Below are positions 59,297-64,000 of a stretch of DNA of 64,000 nucleotides, piece by piece. The notes beneath the pieces are model-generated. The model ran no database searches. It worked only from the letters and a program-made list of their open reading frames with translations, and had not been told where the DNA came from. Source of the DNA: Pantoea phytobeneficialis (lineage in GTDB: Bacteria; Pseudomonadota; Gammaproteobacteria; Enterobacterales; Enterobacteriaceae); contig NZ_CP024636.1 of NCBI RefSeq assembly GCF_009728735.1, positions 2,791,670-2,855,669 on the forward strand. The letters are read 5' to 3'. Each line of letters starts with the position of its first letter. Position 1 is the first letter of the stretch. Position numbers and translations under genes: made by a program.

Positions 59297-60277
59297 ATGG
59301 CACAACAAGTTCAACTCACCGCAACGGTGTCCGAAGCACAACTTGGACAACGCTTAGATCAGACTTTGGCGGAATTGTTCCCTGATTATTCACGTTCTCG
59401 CATAAAAGAATGGATCCTCGAGCGTCGCGTCAGCGTCAATGGCACCGTGGTCGACAAACCGAAAGAAAAGGTTCTGGGCGGCGAGCAGGTGTCGATCAGC
59501 GCTGAAATCGAAGAAGAACAACGCTGGGAAGCGCAAAATATCCCGTTGAATATCGTCTATGAAGACGACGATATCATCGTCATTAATAAACCCCGCGACT
59601 TGGTGGTGCACCCTGGTGCAGGCAATCCGGATGGGACGGTGCTGAATGCGCTGCTTTACCATTATCCGCCGATCGCTGATGTACCGCGTGCGGGTATTGT
59701 CCATCGTCTGGATAAAGACACCACCGGGTTGATGGTGGTGGCAAAAACCGTTCCGGCACAAACCCATCTGGTTGAAACCCTGCAACTGCGCGAAATTACC
59801 CGTGAGTACGAAGCGGTAGCGATTGGCACCATGACGGCGGGTGGTACGGTAAATGAGCCGATGGCGCGTCACTCGACCAAACGTACCCATATGGCGGTGC
59901 ATCCGATGGGCAAACCAGCGACCACGCATTATCGCATCATGGAACATTTCCGTGCGCACACCCGTTTGCGTCTGCGGCTGGAAACGGGGCGTACCCACCA
60001 GATTCGTGTGCATATGGCCCATATCAACCATCCGCTGGTAGGCGATCCGCTTTATGGTGGTCGTCCTCGTCCTCCGAAAGGTGCTTCCGACGAGTTTATC
60101 GCGACGTTACGTGGCTTCGATCGCCAGGCGTTGCACGCGACTATGCTGCGTCTCTACCATCCGATCACAGGTATTGAGATGGAGTGGCACGCGCCGCTGC
60201 CGCAGGATATGGTTGATTTGATCGACGCCCTGAAAGCCGACACCGATATGTTCCGCGATCAGCTGGACTGGTTATGA
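59297..60277 (+). CDS. rluD: 23S rRNA pseudouridine(1911/1915/1917) synthase RluD
   Basis: 326 residues. N-terminal S4 RNA-binding domain (QRLDQTLAELFPDYSRSRI, ERRVSVNG) and the RluA-type catalytic domain with the aspartate in HRLDKDTTGLMVVAKT, then RTHQIRVHMAHINHPLVGDP. It forms three pseudouridines in helix 69 of 23S rRNA. Its stop overlaps the start of pgeF by four bases (ATGA). Confidence 0.98.
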   Translation: MAQQVQLTATVSEAQLGQRLDQTLAELFPDYSRSRIKEWILERRVSVNGTVVDKPKEKVLGGEQVSISAEIEEEQRWEAQNIPLNIVYEDDDIIVINKPRDLVVHPGAGNPDGTVLNALLYHYPPIADVPRAGIVHRLDKDTTGLMVVAKTVPAQTHLVETLQLREITREYEAVAIGTMTAGGTVNEPMARHSTKRTHMAVHPMGKPATTHYRIMEHFRAHTRLRLRLETGRTHQIRVHMAHINHPLVGDPLYGGRPRPPKGASDEFIATLRGFDRQALHATMLRLYHPITGIEMEWHAPLPQDMVDLIDALKADTDMFRDQLDWL

Positions 60278-61002
60278 GTGACCTGATCATCCCGGACTGG
60301 CCTGCACCGGCTCGGGTTCGGGCATGTTCCACAACGCGTCACGGCGGAGTGAGCCTGGCGCCCTGGAACTCACTGAATCTCGGCGGTCATGTCGGCGACA
60401 GTGAAGATCATGTGATGCTTAATCGTCAGCGTCTGGTTGAGCGGGCACAATTGCCCGCTATGCCACAATGGCTCAATCAGGTGCACGGTCAGGATGTGGT
60501 GCGTCTGCCCCATGATAACTTGATTCCTGATGCGGATGCGGCGATCACCCGTGAAGCAGGTGTGGTTTGTGCTGTGATGACGGCGGATTGTTTGCCAGTG
60601 TTATTTTGCGCCCGTGATGGCAGTGAGGTCGCCGCAGCCCATGCGGGGTGGCGTGGCTTGTGTAATGGTGTGCTGGAACAGACACTGGCGCAATTTCACT
60701 GTCCCCCCAATGAGATTTATGCGTGGCTGGGGCCGGCCATTGGCCCACAGGCTTTTGAAGTGGGTGCCGAAGTTCGAGCGGCATTTATGGCGCATGATAT
60801 TCGTGCCGATGCGGCATTTCGTCCGGTCGGGGAAAAATATTTTGCCGACATCTGGCTGTTGGCGCGTCAGCGTCTACAGGCGGCAGGTGTGCACTCCATC
60901 AGTGGATCATCGCGCTGTACCTGGCATGAAAACGACGATTTTTTCTCCTTCCGACGCGATCGTATCACCGGGCGTATGGCAACTTTGATTTGGCTGAGAT
61001 AA
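60274..61002 (+). CDS. pgeF: Peptidoglycan editing factor PgeF / purine nucleoside phosphorylase family (YfiH)
   Basis: 242 residues. The multicopper-like DUF152/PNP fold signature is seen in QVHGQDVV, MTADCLPVLF and AHAGWRG, with GPAIGPQAFEVG and SSRCTWHENDDFFSFRRD supplying the remaining metal/active-site residues (His and Cys). By family knowledge it prevents misincorporation of serine into peptidoglycan, and homologues have adenosine phosphorylase or laccase activity. Translationally coupled to rluD. Confidence 0.95.
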   Translation: MSDLIIPDWPAPARVRACSTTRHGGVSLAPWNSLNLGGHVGDSEDHVMLNRQRLVERAQLPAMPQWLNQVHGQDVVRLPHDNLIPDADAAITREAGVVCAVMTADCLPVLFCARDGSEVAAAHAGWRGLCNGVLEQTLAQFHCPPNEIYAWLGPAIGPQAFEVGAEVRAAFMAHDIRADAAFRPVGEKYFADIWLLARQRLQAAGVHSISGSSRCTWHENDDFFSFRRDRITGRMATLIWLR

Positions 61003-61060
61003 CCTTACGCCACAAGACGATCCAGTAGCGTATTTTTTGCTCACAACTCAGGTCATTAAC

Positions 61061-61090
61061 CTTGAAAAATTTGAGGGATGACCTCATTTA
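61061..61090 (+). promoter_or_regulatory. Sigma-32 heat-shock promoter of clpB
   Basis: CTTGAAAA (61061-61068) and CCTCATTTA (61082-61090), spacer 13. The sigma-32 consensus is CTTGAAA / CCCCATNT, so one mismatch in the -10. It lies 38 bases ahead of clpB. Confidence 0.85.
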
Positions 61091-61127
61091 ATCTCCAGTA
61101 GCATTTTGACCTGTAACGGGAGGAATC

Positions 61128-63701
61128 ATGCGTCTGGATCGTCTTACCAACAAATTCCAGTTGGCCCTGGCCGATGCACAGTCCCTTGCTCTGGGACACG
61201 ATAATCAATTCATTGAACCCCTTCATGTGATGAGCGCATTGCTCAATCAGGAAGGCGGATCGGTGCGTCCGTTGCTCAGTGCCGCGGGTGCCGATGTGGC
61301 TGGCCTACGTACCGGCATTGATCAGGCTATTAATCGATTACCACAAGTTGAAGGCACGGATGGCGATGTACAGCCGTCCGCCGATTTGGTGCGTGTGCTC
61401 AACCTGTGCGACAAACTGGCGCAAAAGCGCAACGATAACTTTATTTCATCTGAATTATTTGTTCTGGCGGCCCTGGATTCACGCGGTTCGTTGGCGGATT
61501 TACTTAAATCTGCCGGCGCAACCTCAGAAAAACTCGCTAAGGCCATCGAGCAATTGCGAGGGGGAGAGAACGTGAACGACCAGGGGGCTGAAGATCAGCG
61601 TCAGGCATTAAAAAAATACACCATCGATCTGACCGAGCGTGCCGAAATGGGCAAACTCGATCCGGTGATCGGTCGTGACGAAGAAATACGTCGTACCATT
61701 CAGGTGTTGCAACGCCGTACCAAAAATAACCCGGTACTGATTGGTGAGCCAGGGGTGGGTAAAACCGCGATCGTTGAGGGGCTGGCACAGCGCATCATCA
61801 ATGGTGAAGTACCGGAAGGGCTGAAAGGTCGTCGGGTACTGGCACTCGACATGGGTGCGCTGGTGGCTGGCGCGAAATATCGTGGTGAATTTGAAGAGCG
61901 CCTGAAAGGGGTGTTGAACGACCTGGCGAAGCAGGAAGGCAACGTCATCCTGTTTATTGATGAGCTGCATACCATGGTGGGTGCCGGTAAAGCCGATGGC
62001 GCCATGGATGCCGGTAATATGCTGAAACCTGCGCTGGCGCGCGGTGAGCTTCATTGTGTCGGTGCCACGACGCTGGATGAATATCGTCAATACATTGAAA
62101 AAGACGCTGCGCTGGAGCGTCGTTTCCAGAAAGTCTTTGTTGCTGAGCCGAGTGTTGAAGACACCATCGCTATTTTGCGTGGCCTGAAAGAGCGTTATGA
62201 ACTGCATCACCATGTGCAGATTACTGACCCGGCGATTGTGGCAGCGGCAACGCTTTCGCATCGTTATATTGCAGACCGTCAATTGCCGGATAAAGCCATC
62301 GACTTGATCGATGAGGCCGCGTCCAGCATTCGTCTGCAAATTGATTCGAAACCCGAACCGCTGGATCGACTCGACCGCCGTATTATCCAGCTTAAACTGG
62401 AGCAGCAGGCTCTGAAGAAAGAGTCTGATGATGCCAGTGTTAAACGTCTGGAGATGCTGGAAACAGAACTCGACCAGAAAGAGCGTGAATACGCCGAGCT
62501 GGAAGAAGAGTGGAAAGCAGAAAAAGCGTCTCTGACCGGGATGCAGAATATCAAGGCTGAACTGGAGCAGGCGCGATTGTCGCTGGAGCAGGCGCGTCGT
62601 GTGGGTGATTTGGGGCAGATGTCTGAATTGCAGTACGGCAAAATCCCGGCGCTGGAGAAACAACTGGCAGCGGCAACCCAGTCAGAAGGCAAAACCATGA
62701 AACTGTTACGTAACCGCGTAACGGATGTGGAAATTGCCGATGTGCTGGCGCGCTGGACCGGTATTCCGGTGGCCCGCATGATGGAAGGGGAGCGCGATAA
62801 ATTGCTGCGGATGGAGCAGGAGCTGCATGCGCGTGTTATCGGACAGGATGAAGCGGTTGAAGCGGTGTCGAATGCCATTCGACGCAGTCGTGCAGGGTTG
62901 TCCGATCCGAATCGTCCGATTGGTTCCTTCCTGTTCCTGGGGCCTACCGGGGTGGGTAAAACTGAGCTGTGCAAAGCGCTGGCAAACTTCCTGTTCGACA
63001 GCGACGACGCCATGGTGCGTATCGACATGTCCGAATTTATGGAAAAACATTCGGTATCGCGTTTGGTGGGGGCTCCTCCGGGATATGTCGGCTATGAAGA
63101 GGGCGGTTATCTGACTGAAGCGGTGCGTCGTCGTCCCTATTCAGTGATTTTGCTGGATGAGGTAGAGAAAGCGCATCCGGATGTGTTCAACATTTTGCTG
63201 CAGGTGCTGGATGATGGCCGCTTAACCGATGGGCAGGGTCGCACGGTCGATTTCCGTAACACGGTAGTAATCATGACTTCGAACCTGGGATCGGATTTGA
63301 TTCAGGAACGGTTTGGTGCGCTGGATTATCCTGAAATGAAGGATCTGGTGATGTCGGTTGTTGGTCATCATTTCCGTCCGGAGTTTATTAACCGTATTGA
63401 TGAAGTGGTGGTCTTCCATCCGTTGGGTGAAAAACACATTGCATCTATCGCGCAGATTCAGTTGCAGCGGTTGTATAAACGTCTGGAGGAGCGTGGCTAT
63501 CAGCTACATATTTCGGACGAAGCAATTCGCTTGTTGGGAGAAAATGGTTACGATCCGGTTTACGGTGCACGACCGCTGAAACGTGCTATCCAACAGCAGA
63601 TTGAAAACCCACTGGCACAACAGATTCTTTCTGGTGCGCTGGTCCCGGGTAAAACCATCGAGATGGATGTGAAAGATGATGCGATTGTCGCGCATCAATA
63701 G
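61128..63701 (+). CDS. clpB: Chaperone ClpB (protein disaggregase)
   Basis: 857 residues, full length. N domain (1-~145), NBD1 (Walker [10 protein letters not shown] about 206-213), coiled-coil M domain (about 400-525), NBD2 (Walker [10 protein letters not shown] about 605-612, then [19 protein letters not shown] pore region, seen as [20 protein letters not shown]). It dissolves aggregates with DnaK. The internal GTG at 61572 (V149), with GGGGGAG 5 bases upstream, matches the E. coli start of the shorter ClpB form lacking the N domain. Confidence 0.98.
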   Translation: MRLDRLTNKFQLALADAQSLALGHDNQFIEPLHVMSALLNQEGGSVRPLLSAAGADVAGLRTGIDQAINRLPQVEGTDGDVQPSADLVRVLNLCDKLAQKRNDNFISSELFVLAALDSRGSLADLLKSAGATSEKLAKAIEQLRGGENVNDQGAEDQRQALKKYTIDLTERAEMGKLDPVIGRDEEIRRTIQVLQRRTKNNPVLIGEPGVGKTAIVEGLAQRIINGEVPEGLKGRRVLALDMGALVAGAKYRGEFEERLKGVLNDLAKQEGNVILFIDELHTMVGAGKADGAMDAGNMLKPALARGELHCVGATTLDEYRQYIEKDAALERRFQKVFVAEPSVEDTIAILRGLKERYELHHHVQITDPAIVAAATLSHRYIADRQLPDKAIDLIDEAASSIRLQIDSKPEPLDRLDRRIIQLKLEQQALKKESDDASVKRLEMLETELDQKEREYAELEEEWKAEKASLTGMQNIKAELEQARLSLEQARRVGDLGQMSELQYGKIPALEKQLAAATQSEGKTMKLLRNRVTDVEIADVLARWTGIPVARMMEGERDKLLRMEQELHARVIGQDEAVEAVSNAIRRSRAGLSDPNRPIGSFLFLGPTGVGKTELCKALANFLFDSDDAMVRIDMSEFMEKHSVSRLVGAPPGYVGYEEGGYLTEAVRRRPYSVILLDEVEKAHPDVFNILLQVLDDGRLTDGQGRTVDFRNTVVIMTSNLGSDLIQERFGALDYPEMKDLVMSVVGHHFRPEFINRIDEVVVFHPLGEKHIASIAQIQLQRLYKRLEERGYQLHISDEAIRLLGENGYDPVYGARPLKRAIQQQIENPLAQQILSGALVPGKTIEMDVKDDAIVAHQ

Positions 63702-63714
63702 ATAAAATGACGAT

Positions 63715-63738
63715 AACGGGCCTGCGGGCCCGTTTTTT
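63715..63738 (+). terminator. Intrinsic terminator of clpB
   Basis: AACGGGCC-TGCG-GGCCCGTT then TTTTAT, 13 bases beyond the clpB stop codon. Confidence 0.92.
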
Positions 63739-63797
63739 ATGCCTTTCGCACAGGATTTTGCTGCATTTTGCAACGCCTTGCCTGGAAAGTGAGCGGT

Positions 63798-63858
63798 CGC
63801 GCAAAAAGTTTAAATTAGCGCTTGTCAGTCAGAATTATCTCCCTATAATGCGCCTCCA
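63798..63858 (+). promoter_or_regulatory. rRNA operon P1 promoter with UP element
   Basis: TTGTCA (63822-63827), spacer 16, TATAAT (63844-63849), then the GC-rich discriminator GCGCCTCC and A at 63858 as start, followed by CTGACACGG, as in E. coli rrn P1. The upstream AAAAAGTTTAAATT (about 63803-63816) is an AT-rich UP element. Behaviour expected: growth-rate control and ppGpp sensitivity. clpB-rrn order matches E. coli rrnG. Confidence 0.92.
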
Positions 63859-63940
63859 CTGACACGGCAAAGCGGCAACGCAGGCGGTCAGCGAGGGACG
63901 AAGTGATTCATCCCGCCAGAGAAAAATCTCGAAAAAGAGA

Positions 63941-63968
63941 TTGACTCTGAAGGAGGAAAGCGTAATAT
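63941..63968 (+). promoter_or_regulatory. rRNA operon P2 promoter
   Basis: TTGACT (63941-63946), spacer 16, TAATAT (63963-63968), 119 bases downstream of P1, matching the E. coli P1-P2 spacing of about 120. The 16S rRNA gene would begin a few hundred bases beyond the window end; no mature rRNA sequence is inside the window. Confidence 0.88.
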
Positions 63969-64000
63969 ACGCCACCTCGCGACAGACGGTTAACCCGCTG

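Noticed and set aside
61608..62663. A 351-codon open frame antisense to clpB
   Set aside because: Lies over the conserved NBD1 and M domain of ClpB and shows no domain of its own.

Overview
The window is ordinary chromosomal DNA of an enterobacterium. Almost every protein can be matched to a known E. coli family member, and long blocks keep E. coli gene order (barA-rlmD-relA-mazG-pyrG-eno; ygbE-ftsB-ispD-ispF-truD-surE-pcm-nlpD-rpoS; pncC-recA-recX-alaS-csrA-tRNA-Ser-tRNA-Arg x4-yqaB-yqaA-gshA-micA-luxS-corB-ypjD-ffh-rpsP-rimM-trmD-rplS; aroF-tyrA-pheA-raiA-bamD-rluD-pgeF-clpB-rrn). The departures from E. coli (cysG placed ahead of cysDNC, no mazEF, no CRISPR-Cas between cysH and iap, garR-garK beside barA, rpoS-mutS-mltB brought together) and the local repeat family fit Erwiniaceae, most likely Pantoea or a close relative. 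That genus call is an inference from gene order and protein similarity recalled from memory, not from a search.

Layout. 1-4.6 kb: 3' end of garR, garK (glycerate/galactarate catabolism) and the convergent BarA sensor kinase. 4.6-12.5 kb: rlmD, relA, a palindromic hairpin array where E. coli has mazEF, mazG, pyrG, eno. 12.6-13.7 kb: convergent queE and queD (queuosine precursor). 14-24.3 kb: sulfate assimilation in two operons, cysJIH and cysGDNC, separated by a YciI-like gene and iap. 24.4-31.1 kb: a tightly overlapped run from ftsB to pcm, then nlpD and rpoS with the rpoS promoter inside nlpD. 31.2-37.5 kb: mutS, mltB and a small accessory group (yjdM, a DapA-family aldolase, tam). 37.6-45 kb: pncC, SOS-controlled recA-recX, alaS, csrA, five tRNA genes, yqaBA. 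45-53.4 kb: gshA, the sRNA MicA, luxS, corB, ypjD, and the ffh and rpsP-rimM-trmD-rplS translation genes. 53.4-60 kb: a GNAT acetyltransferase, aroF-tyrA under likely TyrR control, pheA with its leader peptide pheL and attenuator, raiA with a likely CRP site, bamD. 59.3-64 kb: rluD, pgeF, clpB with a sigma-32 promoter, and at the right edge the P1 and P2 promoters of an rRNA operon whose 16S gene lies beyond the window.

Functional themes: sulfur and aromatic amino acid biosynthesis, stress response (RelA, RpoS, RecA, ClpB, RaiA, MicA, CsrA/BarA), and translation or ribosome maturation. Many non-coding elements can be read directly: LexA, TyrR and CRP boxes, sigma-32 and sigma-E promoters, a phenylalanine attenuator, terminators, and two repeat families. 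I found no phage, insertion sequence, CRISPR array or novel multi-gene system. The most noteworthy structures are a REP-like palindrome confined, as far as I can see, to convergent gene ends, and the 42-bp-period hairpin array between relA and mazG.
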